DNA of 64,000 nucleotides from a bacterium (GTDB taxonomy: Bacteria > Krumholzibacteriota > Krumholzibacteriia > LZORAL124-64-63). A program made the translations under genes and the position numbers. Shown one piece after another: positions 26,404 to 35,454 of the stretch (the stretch's first letter is position 1; every line of letters starts with the position of its first letter). Where the stretch lies: contig JAAEQC010000092.1 in the NCBI GenBank assembly GCA_024231905.1, positions 152,726-216,725 on the forward strand. Direction: 5' to 3'. The notes beneath the pieces are model-generated. The model was not told the origin of the DNA and made no database searches. It saw only the letters and a program-made list of their open reading frames with translations.

Positions 26404-27086
26404 GCGTCGAGTATTTCTACGGCAGCCCGGACGCCTACCTCGAACGCATCGGTGACGGCGCGCGGAACCTGGCGCCGGCGGGCTTTCCCTACCGTGTGCT
26501 GAAGCGTGGTTTCGATATGGTCGCGGCGCTGGGAGGCTTGCTCCTGCTGCTGCCGCTGCTGCCGTTCATCGTGCTGCTGATCAAGCTCGAGACGCCGGGC
26601 CCGATTCTCTTTCGCCAGCGACGGGTGGGCCGGTTGGGCCGACTCTTCGACTGCTACAAGTTCCGCTCCATGGTCGTGGACGCCGAGGAACGGAAGACCG
26701 TCCTGGCGGAGCTCAACGAGGCCACCGGCGCGGCCTTCAAGATCAAGGACGACCCGCGGATCACCACCGTGGGCCGCTTCCTGCGGCGCAGCAGCCTGGA
26801 CGAGTTTCCCCAGCTGCTGAATGTCCTGCGCGGCGACATGGCCGTTATCGGACCGCGACCGCAGATTCCCGGGGAGGTGGACGAGTACACCCCGGCCCAG
26901 GCGCGGCGGCTCCTGGTGACGCCCGGACTGACCTGCCTGTGGCAGGTGTCCGGCCGCAGCCACATCGACTTCGATACCTGGATGGAACTGGACCAGGAGT
27001 ACGTGCGGACCCGCGGTCTGCGCACGGATCTCCACATCCTGCTGCGTACCCTACCTGCGGTCATCGAGCGCAAGGGTGCCTACTGA
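26400..27086 (+). CDS. Undecaprenyl-phosphate sugar phosphotransferase (WcaJ/WbaP catalytic-domain type)
   Basis: This 228-residue protein is the short, catalytic-only form of bacterial sugar transferases that start exopolysaccharide or O-antigen repeat synthesis. After a soluble start, KRGFDMVAALGGLLLLLP is the membrane hairpin. Then come G-P-I-L-F-R-Q-R-R-V-G, F-x-C-Y-K-F-R-S-M, DEFPQLLNVLRGDMAVIGPRP and PGLTCLWQVSGR, all family hallmarks. The long N-terminal domain of WcaJ/WbaP is absent. It is the second lipid-carrier priming enzyme in the window, beside the WecA-like gene, so two polymers or two steps may be primed. Confidence 0.9.
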   Translation: MSVEYFYGSPDAYLERIGDGARNLAPAGFPYRVLKRGFDMVAALGGLLLLLPLLPFIVLLIKLETPGPILFRQRRVGRLGRLFDCYKFRSMVVDAEERKTVLAELNEATGAAFKIKDDPRITTVGRFLRRSSLDEFPQLLNVLRGDMAVIGPRPQIPGEVDEYTPAQARRLLVTPGLTCLWQVSGRSHIDFDTWMELDQEYVRTRGLRTDLHILLRTLPAVIERKGAY

Positions 27087-27110
27087 AGGACGACCGGGAG
27101 GCGCGACCCC

Positions 27111-27488
27111 ATGATTATCGGCGTGGGTGTGGACATCGTCGCTGTGGAGCGGATCACGGCCCTACTCACCGATCACGGTGCCCGCTTTCTGGAGCGTTGT
27201 TTCCGGCCCGCCGAACGCGAGTTGGTGGCCGCCCGGGGCGAACGGGGCGCTGCGGCCCTGGCCGCCCGCTGGGCTGCCCGCGAGGCGTTCCTCAAGGCCC
27301 TGGGGACGAATGTCCGGTATGTGCCGTACCGCGACGTGGAGGTGGTGCGGGATCCGGAAGGCCCGGTCCGGCTCGCGCTGCACGGCCGCGCCGCGACGGT
27401 TTGCGCCGAGCGAGGTGGACGGACAACCCACCTCTCGCTGAGCCACGAACGGGACCACGCAGTGGCCGTGGTGATCATCGAGGGCTGA
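27111..27488 (+). CDS. acpS: Holo-[acyl-carrier-protein] synthase
   Basis: This 125-residue enzyme moves 4'-phosphopantetheine from CoA to acyl carrier protein, making it active for fatty-acid and lipid A synthesis. The start IIGVGVDIVAVERI holds the metal-binding Asp, and RWAAREAFLKALGT holds the conserved Glu and Lys. LSLSHERDHAVAVVI is the usual end. GGAGG precedes the ATG, 24 bases after the sugar transferase gene, so it is probably the last gene of that operon. Confidence 0.93.
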   Translation: MIIGVGVDIVAVERITALLTDHGARFLERCFRPAERELVAARGERGAAALAARWAAREAFLKALGTNVRYVPYRDVEVVRDPEGPVRLALHGRAATVCAERGGRTTHLSLSHERDHAVAVVIIEG

Positions 27489-27533
27489 TCCCCGGTTTTT
27501 CCCCGCCAGAAGGGGATTCCACCCCTAAAGATC

Positions 27534-27562
27534 TTGGACCGGTCTGGCGCCTGTGCTACATT
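27534..27562 (+). promoter_or_regulatory. Sigma-70-like promoter for the PhzF-like gene
   Basis: TTGGAC, 17 bases, then TACATT. The predicted start is near 27569, about 60 bases before the ATG. A short hairpin (AGGGG, six-base loop, CCCCT, at 27511-27526) lies between the acpS stop and this promoter and may be a weak terminator. Confidence 0.5.
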
Positions 27563-27629
27563 CGCGCCCTCGGAAACCGTGCACCGCGGTGCGTCGCCGC
27601 CGCTTGTCCCGGAGTGGGCTGAAGTTACG

Positions 27630-28535
27630 ATGGAACTGGACTTCCTCCTCATCGACGTCTTCACCGAAGAGCCCTTCGGCGGCAGCCGCCTGAACCTGTT
27701 CTTCGACGGTTCCTCGGTGCCGCCGGAACTCATGCAGCGCCTGGCCATGGAAATGGGCACGGGCGAGACGGCGTTCGTGGTGCCGCCGCGGCGGGGCGGC
27801 GACCGGACCGGCCTGCGGGTCTTCACCCCGGCGGCTGAGATCCCCTTCGGCGGCCACTCGGTCCTCGGCGCGACCTTTGCCCTGGACCGGCACGGCCGGC
27901 GCCCGGACGCGGCCTCCGGATCCCACGTCTGGGAACTGGAAGCCGGGGACTACGAAGTGGTGATTCGCCAGGAGGACGGCGCCCACTCCTACAGCCTGGT
28001 CCAGGACCCCCCGGTCTTCATGGGCCAGTACTACCATCGCGGCAAGGTCGCGGCGGCCCTGGGCCTGGACGAAGACGCCATCGCCATCACCGGCCTGCCC
28101 TGCGAGGTCATCTCCACGGGCCTGCCCATCCACGTGGTCCCGGTGGATTCCCTGGAGACCATGGCCCGGATCAATTTGCGGCGGAGAGAGGCAGACGCCA
28201 TCGCCCGCGACCTGGGTTTCGGCGATCTCTTCGTCTTCACCTGCGAGACCGAGTCGCCTGAGGCCACGGTCCACTGCCGCATGTTCGCACCTCATTTTGG
28301 AATTCCCGAGGACGCAGCCAGCGGCGCCGCCACCGGCGCCCTCATGGCGTACCTCCTGAAGCACCGGCTGGTCAAGCCCGCACCCCAGGTTCGCATCGTG
28401 AGCGAACAGGGGCTGGAGATGGGCCGCCCGAGCCGGATCATCGCCGAGACCGACGTGGTCGACGGCCAGGCGCGTGCCATCGCTGTGGGCGGCGGTTGCG
28501 TCGAAGTCGGAGCAGGCCGCATCCAAATACCCTGA
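27630..28535 (+). CDS. PhzF-family isomerase/epimerase-like protein
   Basis: This 301-residue protein has the PhzF two-domain pattern: DVFTEEPFGGSRL at the start, the catalytic glutamate in GTGETAFVVP (Glu46), FTPAAEIPFGGHSVLG, and the second-half HFGIPEDAASGAATG. PhzF proteins catalyse proton shifts or epimerisations, for example in phenazine synthesis, but most have no known substrate. No phenazine genes are nearby. FGGSRLNLF differs from the usual GGNPL, so substrate preference may differ. I chose the ATG at the start of homology; the open frame upstream includes the promoter. Confidence 0.85.
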   Translation: MELDFLLIDVFTEEPFGGSRLNLFFDGSSVPPELMQRLAMEMGTGETAFVVPPRRGGDRTGLRVFTPAAEIPFGGHSVLGATFALDRHGRRPDAASGSHVWELEAGDYEVVIRQEDGAHSYSLVQDPPVFMGQYYHRGKVAAALGLDEDAIAITGLPCEVISTGLPIHVVPVDSLETMARINLRRREADAIARDLGFGDLFVFTCETESPEATVHCRMFAPHFGIPEDAASGAATGALMAYLLKHRLVKPAPQVRIVSEQGLEMGRPSRIIAETDVVDGQARAIAVGGGCVEVGAGRIQIP

Positions 28536-28539
28536 TGAC

Positions 28540-28564
28540 GCGCCCCCGCGACCGACGCGGGCGC
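28540..28564 (+). terminator. GC hairpin between the PhzF-like gene and the acyl-CoA dehydrogenase
   Basis: CCCGCG and CGCGGG pair around ACCGA and the stem extends by three more pairs past a two-base bulge. No T run follows and the next ribosome site begins soon after, so it may be a partial terminator or an mRNA processing hairpin. Confidence 0.35.
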
Positions 28565-28582
28565 CAGCGAGAGAGGACGCCG

Positions 28583-30220
28583 ATGAACGCACCTGCAGGA
28601 CTGTCGCGCGAGATGTGCGACATGATCATCCAGACACTGCGCCAGGTCGTGGGCCGCGAACTGCCCGACGAGAAGATCCTGGAACTGGACGAGCAGGACG
28701 TCTTCCCCGAGGACCTCATCCGGTTGCTGCTGTCGCCGGACGTGGGCATGCACCTGATCTTCCTGCCCGAGGAGGCCGGCGGACTGGGCGGGGGCGCCCG
28801 GGACATCTGCCGCGTGAGCGAGGAGATGGCCTCCATCGACCTGGGCGTGGCCACGGCCTTCCTGGCCATCTGCCTGGGCACCGATCCCATCCTCGTAGGC
28901 GGGACCGACGAGCAGAAGAAGAAGTGGCTCGGCCGCATCGCCGGTGACGGTCTCATCGTGGCCTACGCCGTCACCGAACCCGAGGCGGGCAGCAACGTGG
29001 CGGCCCTGAAAACCGTGGCCGACCAGATCCTCGACGCCGACGGCAACGTCACCGGCTACCGCATCACCGGCAACAAGCAGTTCATCAGCAACGGCGGTGT
29101 GGCCGAGCTCTACACGGTGCTGGCCAAGACCCCCGGCGGGCCGAGTTTCTTCGCCGTCGAGCGCAACACCCCCGGCCTGGAGGTGGGGCGCCACGAGGAC
29201 AAGCACGGCATCCGCGCCTCGAACACCACCGGAGTCATCCTCGAGGACGTGGAGGTGCCGGCGGACAATCTCATCGGCGGCGAGGAGGGGCAGGGTCTCA
29301 AGCAGGCCAACGCCGTCTTCGGGTACACGCGCCTGATGGTCGGCGCCTTCGGTCTCGGCGGCGGACAGGGCGCCCTGGACCGGGCCTTCGAATACGCCCG
29401 TACCCGGGAGCAGTTCGGCGCGCCGCTCATCGAGAAGGAAGGTTACCTGGCCAAGATCCTGGTCGAGCCCTGGCTGGACCTGGCCGCGGGTCGTGCCTAC
29501 GTGGAGCAGACCGCCCTGCACATTGACGAGGGCGAGAAGGACATGGGCACCGAGGGCGCCATCGCCAAGCTGTGGTGCACCGAGGCGGGCAACCGGGCCG
29601 CCGACTTGGCCATCCAGGCCCTCGGCGGCTACGGTTACACGCGCGAGTACATGGTGGAGAAGATGAGCCGTGACGTGCGTATCACCACCATCTACGAGGG
29701 CACGAGCGAGATCCAGCAGAGCATCATCTCCCTGTACCGCTGGAAGGAGACCGTGCGCTCCAAGGGCACCTACTACGAAGGACTCGCGGCCAAGCAGGAC
29801 GCCTTGCATGCCACCCATCCTGAGGTGGGCGCCGACGTGGTCGCCGGCTCCCTGCGGGCCGTGAACGACGTGGTGCAGCACATGCATGCTGCGAGGCTGA
29901 CCCGCAACCAAGTCGTCATGTTCGCCTTCGCGGACATGATGATGGTGGCGGAGGTGGCAGCGGCGTACACGGCGCAGGCGGCCGCTGGCGATGGTGCGTT
30001 GCCGGTGGCTTCGCGGGCCTTCGCCAAGCGGGCGGCGGCCATGGTACTGGATGGCGCGCGACGTTGTCTGACCGGCTTGCACGGCCCGGACGACGCGGAG
30101 GCGCTGGGTGCGGCCACCGTGGTACTCGAGCAGTTGGAAACGCGCCTGCCGGCCGCGGCCACCAGTGGATACTGGCGGGACCTGGCCGACCTCGGCGCCG
30201 TACTCAAGGCGAAGGGTTGA
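28583..30220 (+). CDS. Acyl-CoA dehydrogenase with C-terminal extension
   Basis: This 545-residue flavoenzyme should oxidise acyl-CoA to enoyl-CoA in fatty-acid or amino-acid breakdown. It has the N-terminal helical domain, the FAD-binding middle with YAVTEPEAGSN and GYRITGNKQFISNG, and the C-terminal helices with ALGGYGYTREY and YEGTSEIQ, whose Glu372 should be the catalytic base. The standard enzyme is about 380-400 residues; here about 140 extra residues follow, partly helical, as in some ACAD branches. No electron-transfer flavoprotein genes are adjacent. The TPR gene follows three bases after the stop. Confidence 0.92.
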   Translation: MNAPAGLSREMCDMIIQTLRQVVGRELPDEKILELDEQDVFPEDLIRLLLSPDVGMHLIFLPEEAGGLGGGARDICRVSEEMASIDLGVATAFLAICLGTDPILVGGTDEQKKKWLGRIAGDGLIVAYAVTEPEAGSNVAALKTVADQILDADGNVTGYRITGNKQFISNGGVAELYTVLAKTPGGPSFFAVERNTPGLEVGRHEDKHGIRASNTTGVILEDVEVPADNLIGGEEGQGLKQANAVFGYTRLMVGAFGLGGGQGALDRAFEYARTREQFGAPLIEKEGYLAKILVEPWLDLAAGRAYVEQTALHIDEGEKDMGTEGAIAKLWCTEAGNRAADLAIQALGGYGYTREYMVEKMSRDVRITTIYEGTSEIQQSIISLYRWKETVRSKGTYYEGLAAKQDALHATHPEVGADVVAGSLRAVNDVVQHMHAARLTRNQVVMFAFADMMMVAEVAAAYTAQAAAGDGALPVASRAFAKRAAAMVLDGARRCLTGLHGPDDAEALGAATVVLEQLETRLPAAATSGYWRDLADLGAVLKAKG

Positions 30221-30223
30221 GCC

Positions 30224-30985
30224 TTGTCCACTGAAGAGGTTGCAGCGAAACTGGCCGCCTATCGCGAGCGCTTCGCGAAGGATCCCGACTCGGGCGTCTT
30301 CATCGCCCTGGCGGACCTCCTGCGCACCGAGGGCGAGTTCGAGGAGGCGTTGCGGGTCCTCGAACAGGGATTGTCCGCGCGGCCGGACTCTCTGTCGGCC
30401 ACCGTGGTCATGGGGCGCACCCTGCTGGAATCGGGCCGCGGCGACGAGGCGCGAACGGTCCTGGCGGCGGCGCTGCAGCGGGACCCGGACAACACCCTGG
30501 CCCTGCGGCTCATGGCCGAGGTGAGCACCGCGGCCGAGGACTGGGCGGCGGCGTTGCCGCCCCTGGAGCGACTCGTAGAACTGGAACCGGAGGAACCGCG
30601 CTGGCGCTCGTCCCTGTCCGAGGCCCGCGCCCAGTTGGACCAGTTCGATCCCGGCGATCAGCCTGCACCGGGCGAGGGCGGCCGGGCGGCGAGTTTCGCC
30701 ACCATGACCCTCGTGGACATCTACGTGGCCCAGGGCTACCACGGCCGGGCGGTGGCCGCTCTGGAGCAGATGCTGGAGGTGAATCCCGGTCGTGACGACG
30801 TTCGCGAGCGCATCGCCGTATTGCTGGAGCAGGCGGCCGAGGCGCCGCCACCGCCCCCGGCGCCGGAACCGGAACCGGCGGCTACCGAGGCGGTCGACGA
30901 ACGGCGGCAGGAGCGGAACGAACAACGGCAGCAATTCGCCCGCTGGCTGGAGCAGGCCAGCCAACCCCAGGAGCCCGGGGAATGA
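30224..30985 (+). CDS. Tetratricopeptide-repeat protein with proline-rich linker
   Basis: This 253-residue protein has about four or five TPR-like helical pairs (for example FIALADLLRTEGEFEEALRV and LVDIYVAQGYHGRAVAALE), then a proline-rich linker with APPPPPAPEPEP near residue 210, and a charged glutamine-rich helix at the end. It has no signal peptide and is probably a cytoplasmic scaffold. The start is TTG three bases after the acyl-CoA dehydrogenase stop, so the two are probably co-translated. Its function is unknown. Confidence 0.75.
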   Translation: MSTEEVAAKLAAYRERFAKDPDSGVFIALADLLRTEGEFEEALRVLEQGLSARPDSLSATVVMGRTLLESGRGDEARTVLAAALQRDPDNTLALRLMAEVSTAAEDWAAALPPLERLVELEPEEPRWRSSLSEARAQLDQFDPGDQPAPGEGGRAASFATMTLVDIYVAQGYHGRAVAALEQMLEVNPGRDDVRERIAVLLEQAAEAPPPPPAPEPEPAATEAVDERRQERNEQRQQFARWLEQASQPQEPGE

Positions 30986-31437
30986 CCCCGCTGATCCAGA
31001 TCCTGGACGGCCCCAATCTGGGACGGCTCGGCAAGCGGGAGCCGGCGTTGTACGGCACGACCACCTGGGACGAGTTGGCAGCGGCGTGTCGGGCGTGGGC
31101 CCAGGCGGCCGGTTGCCGTTGCGAGTGCCGGCAGACCGATGCTGAGGGAGAACTGGTGGGCCTGATCCACGCGGCGTCCGACGGGGCCGACGGCCTCGTG
31201 CTCAACGCCGCGGCCTACACCCACACCTCCGTGGCCGTGCGCGACGCCGTGGCGGCGGCGGGCATCCCGGTGGTGGAAGTGCACCTGACGAATCCCGCGG
31301 CCCGCGAGGACTTCCGCCGCACGAATCTGCTTGAGGACGTAGTGACGGCCCGAGTGGCCGGTTTCGGTACGGACAGCTACCGCCTGGCCATCACGGGCTT
31401 GGCCGCTCGACTGGGGGCCGGGAGCGACGAATCCTGA
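30982..31437 (+). CDS. aroQ: Type II 3-dehydroquinate dehydratase
   Basis: This 151-residue enzyme catalyses the third step of the shikimate pathway, dehydroquinate to dehydroshikimate. The family start is ILDGPNLGRLGKREPALYG, with catalytic Arg19 and Tyr24 in the same places as in the Mycobacterium enzyme. LNAAAYTHTSVA and VEVHLTNP supply the substrate-binding Asn and the catalytic His. Type II enzymes form dodecamers. It overlaps the TPR gene by four bases and no other shikimate gene is in the window. Confidence 0.94.
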   Translation: MTPLIQILDGPNLGRLGKREPALYGTTTWDELAAACRAWAQAAGCRCECRQTDAEGELVGLIHAASDGADGLVLNAAAYTHTSVAVRDAVAAAGIPVVEVHLTNPAAREDFRRTNLLEDVVTARVAGFGTDSYRLAITGLAARLGAGSDES

Positions 31438-31443
31438 GATTCG

Positions 31444-31472
31444 TTGCCTTTACGCATTACTCATGTTATCAA
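31444..31472 (+). promoter_or_regulatory. Possible promoter for efp-accB
   Basis: TTGCCT, 17 bases, then TATCAA, in an AT-rich patch between aroQ and efp. The match is moderate. Confidence 0.4.
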
Positions 31473-31524
31473 TGGGCGGTTCCGGCGCCACGGTGGGCCG
31501 GACGCGAGCTGAACGAGGTGGGTT

Positions 31525-32082
31525 TTGGCAGACACCAGTGATTTCCGGACCGGCTTCACCATGCGCCACAAGAACGGCCTGTGGTCCATCGCCGAGTTCC
31601 AGCACGTGAAGCCCGGCAAGGGCCCGGCCTTCGTGCGCACGAAACTGAAGAACATCGAGAACGGCAAGGTCGTCGAGCACACGTTCCGGGCCGGCGAGAA
31701 GGTCGAGGAGGTCCGCCTGGAGAAGCGGGCCTACCAGTACCTGTATCCCGAGGGCGATTCGTTCGTCTTCATGAACACGGATACCTACGAGCAGATCAGT
31801 CTCCACAAGGAAACCCTGGGTGACGTCCCGCTCTACATCAAAGAGAGCGACATCTGCAGCCTGATGCTGCTGGAGGGGAATCCTCTGACGGTGGAAGCGC
31901 CCCTCACCGTGGAATTGGCGGTCAAGGAGACGGACCCGGGTCTGCGCGGCGATACGGCGCAGGGCGGTTCGAAGCCGGCGACCATGGAGACCGGACTGGT
32001 GGTGCAGGTCCCCCTCTTCATCGAGGAGGGTGAGGTCCTGAAGATCGACTCCCGCACGGGCAAGTACCTGGGTCGGGTTTAA
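31525..32082 (+). CDS. efp: Translation elongation factor P
   Basis: This 185-residue protein relieves ribosome stalling at consecutive prolines. It has the three EF-P barrels, with the loop [12 protein letters not shown] placing Lys32 at the position that is modified in E. coli (Lys34), and SGKYLGRV-like family ending (TGKYLGRV). The start is TTG after a GAGGTGG site; no ATG fits. The modification enzymes EpmA and EpmB are not in the window. Its clients may include the polyproline runs in the nearby TPR and FtsK proteins. Confidence 0.96.
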   Translation: MADTSDFRTGFTMRHKNGLWSIAEFQHVKPGKGPAFVRTKLKNIENGKVVEHTFRAGEKVEEVRLEKRAYQYLYPEGDSFVFMNTDTYEQISLHKETLGDVPLYIKESDICSLMLLEGNPLTVEAPLTVELAVKETDPGLRGDTAQGGSKPATMETGLVVQVPLFIEEGEVLKIDSRTGKYLGRV

Positions 32083-32132
32083 GCGCAGGGGAGAGCCCCA
32101 TGGCCGACACCGGGCGTACTGAAGGAGCCAAG

Positions 32133-32579
32133 ATGGATATCGAAAAGGTTCGGGATCTGGTCAGACTGGTCGAGGACAGCGACGTGGAGGAACTCGAACT
32201 GACCCACGGGGAGACCACCATCCGCATCCGCAAGTCCAGCGGTGCCCAGGTGGTCGCGGCGGCGGTGCAGCCGGTGGTGGCTCCGGTACCGGCGACGGTC
32301 GCTCCGGCGGCGGAAGTGGCCGCGGCGCCCCCCACCAAGTGGAAGGACGTGCGCTCGCCCATCGTGGGGACGTTCTACCGGGCGCCCTCGCCCACGTCCG
32401 AGTTCTTCGTGAACGTGGGGGACCATGTGAGCGCCGGGCAGCCTCTCTGCATCATCGAGGCCATGAAGGTCATGAACGAGATCGAAGCCGAATTCGGCGG
32501 CACGGTGAAGGAGATCCTGGTGGAGAACGGATCCCCGGTGGAAGCCGAGGCCGTGCTCTTCCTGGTGGACCCGGACTGA
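32133..32579 (+). CDS. accB: Acetyl-CoA carboxylase biotin carboxyl carrier protein
   Basis: This 148-residue protein carries biotin for acetyl-CoA carboxylase, the first step of fatty-acid synthesis. The start [15 protein letters not shown] is the usual AccB N-terminus, an Ala/Pro/Val linker follows at about 40-65, and the C-terminal biotinyl domain has EAMKVMNE with biotinylated Lys112. I chose the ATG with AAGGAG five bases upstream; an ATG eleven codons earlier also has a plausible site. Its partner accC lies about 1.5 kb downstream, with pilT in between. Confidence 0.95.
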   Translation: MDIEKVRDLVRLVEDSDVEELELTHGETTIRIRKSSGAQVVAAAVQPVVAPVPATVAPAAEVAAAPPTKWKDVRSPIVGTFYRAPSPTSEFFVNVGDHVSAGQPLCIIEAMKVMNEIEAEFGGTVKEILVENGSPVEAEAVLFLVDPD

Positions 32580-32599
32580 GCTTGCCGGTAACCGCTTCG

Positions 32600-32628
32600 A
32601 GGCCCGCCGCGCGCATCGCGGCGGGCCT
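32600..32628 (+). terminator. Hairpin terminator after accB
   Basis: AGGCCCGCCGCG pairs fully with its complement around a five-base loop, 20 bases after the accB stop. It is followed by TCGTGTG with few T residues. Confidence 0.65.
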
Positions 32629-32758
32629 TCGTGTGTCCGGGTGACGGGCCGGGGTTCCCGGCGCCACGGTCAAGTCGGCCCGTTTTCTGCCGATCCTGGA
32701 GGACGAAGCCCCGACCGGAAGTCGGCCGGGGGCCCAACTCCGGGAAGGGGACGCACCG

Positions 32759-33904
32759 ATGGACCTGAAGACCATCCTCAAGGAAATGATCGACCGCGGC
32801 GCCAGTGACCTCCACGTGAAGGCCGCCACGCCTCCGGTCTTCCGCATCAACGGCAGTCTGGTGTTCACCGACTACGACGCGCCGTCGGTCCAGGATATGG
32901 CCGCCGTGGCCCAGAAAGTGCTGACTCCCGCCCAGCGCCAGGAATTCGAGTCGACCCGCGAGATCGACTTCGCTTTCGGCGTGCCCGGCGTGGCACGTTT
33001 CCGAGCGAATTTCTACGTTCAGCGCGGCAGCGTGGCCATGGTCTTTCGGCATGTGCCCGTGGACATTCGCTGCCCCGACGATCTGGGGTTGCCGCCGGTG
33101 GTGGCTGAACTTGCCATGTCCACCCGCGGTCTGATCCTCGTGACCGGCACCGTGGGCTCGGGCAAGAGCACGACCCTGGCCTCCATCGTGGACATCATCA
33201 ACGAGCGGACCGCCCGCCACGTCATCACCATCGAGGACCCCATCGAGTTCCTCCACCAGGACCGGCAGAGCATCATTTCTCAGCGGGAAATCGGTGGCGA
33301 CACAGAGAGTTATGGAGATGCGTTGAAGCATGTCCTGAGGCAGGATCCGGACGTCATCCTCATCGGGGAGATCCGCGACGCCGAGTCTATGCAGATCGCA
33401 CTGACGGCGGCCGACACGGGGCATCTGGTACTCAGCACTCTGCACACCACGGATGCGACCCAGACCATCAGCCGTATCATCTCGTTCTTCCCGCCCCACC
33501 AGCACCAGGAGATCCGCTACCTGGTGGCGTCGACCTTGCGGTCGGTGCTGTCCCAGCGTCTCATCGCCGACGCCGACGGTCTGCAGCGCTTTCCCGCCTG
33601 TGAGGTACTCATCAACACGCCCACCGTGCAGGAGTACATCGAGGATCCCGAACGAACTTCGACCATCCGGCAGGCCATCCAGGAAGGTTTCGTCCAGCAC
33701 CAGATGCAGACCTTCGACCAGTCCCTCATGCAGCTCTACAAGGAGGGGAAGATCACCCTGGAGGCGGCCATGAAGGCCAGCAGCAACCCCCACGAGTTCG
33801 AACTGCGCATCCGAGGCATCCACGCCAGTTCGGACAAGACCTGGGACGCCTTCGAGGATAGTCCGGCCAACAGGGAGCCCGAGACGGAAATCTCCCGCCT
33901 TTGA
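32759..33904 (+). CDS. pilT: PilT-family twitching-motility/retraction ATPase
   Basis: This 381-residue ATPase should power pilus retraction at the inner-membrane base of type IV pili. It has the N-terminal PAS-like domain (GASDLHVKAATPP), Walker A GTVGSGKST (130-138), the Asp box TIEDPIEFLH, Walker B VILIGEIRD and the His box LSTLHTTDA. The last 35 residues form an acidic tail. PilT and PilU are hard to separate by eye. No other pilus genes are nearby, and it is flanked by terminators, so it is a single-gene unit. Confidence 0.9.
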   Translation: MDLKTILKEMIDRGASDLHVKAATPPVFRINGSLVFTDYDAPSVQDMAAVAQKVLTPAQRQEFESTREIDFAFGVPGVARFRANFYVQRGSVAMVFRHVPVDIRCPDDLGLPPVVAELAMSTRGLILVTGTVGSGKSTTLASIVDIINERTARHVITIEDPIEFLHQDRQSIISQREIGGDTESYGDALKHVLRQDPDVILIGEIRDAESMQIALTAADTGHLVLSTLHTTDATQTISRIISFFPPHQHQEIRYLVASTLRSVLSQRLIADADGLQRFPACEVLINTPTVQEYIEDPERTSTIRQAIQEGFVQHQMQTFDQSLMQLYKEGKITLEAAMKASSNPHEFELRIRGIHASSDKTWDAFEDSPANREPETEISRL

Positions 33905-33930
33905 AAGTACCGGCCACGCCCGGTTCACCG

Positions 33931-33957
33931 ACGGCCCCCTGCCCGGGGGCCGTTTTC
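33931..33957 (+). terminator. Rho-independent terminator after pilT
   Basis: ACGGCCCCC pairs with GGGGGCCGT around a five-base loop, followed directly by TTTCT. This is the most typical intrinsic terminator in the window. Confidence 0.85.
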
Positions 33958-33959
33958 TC

Positions 33960-33988
33960 TTGCCATCGCCCGATCCGGCCCCGACAAT
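33960..33988 (+). promoter_or_regulatory. Possible promoter for accC-ftsK
   Basis: TTGCCA, 17 bases, then GACAAT, directly after the pilT terminator and about 80 bases before the accC start. Confidence 0.45.
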
Positions 33989-34071
33989 GTATGCTTCCGA
34001 CGGAGAGCGCCCGGCCGTGATGGTCGAGTGTGTCTGACTGTTTTGTACGCCTTTTTGACGGGACGGCTGGC

Positions 34072-35425
<1,354 letters not shown>

Positions 35426-35454
<29 letters not shown>

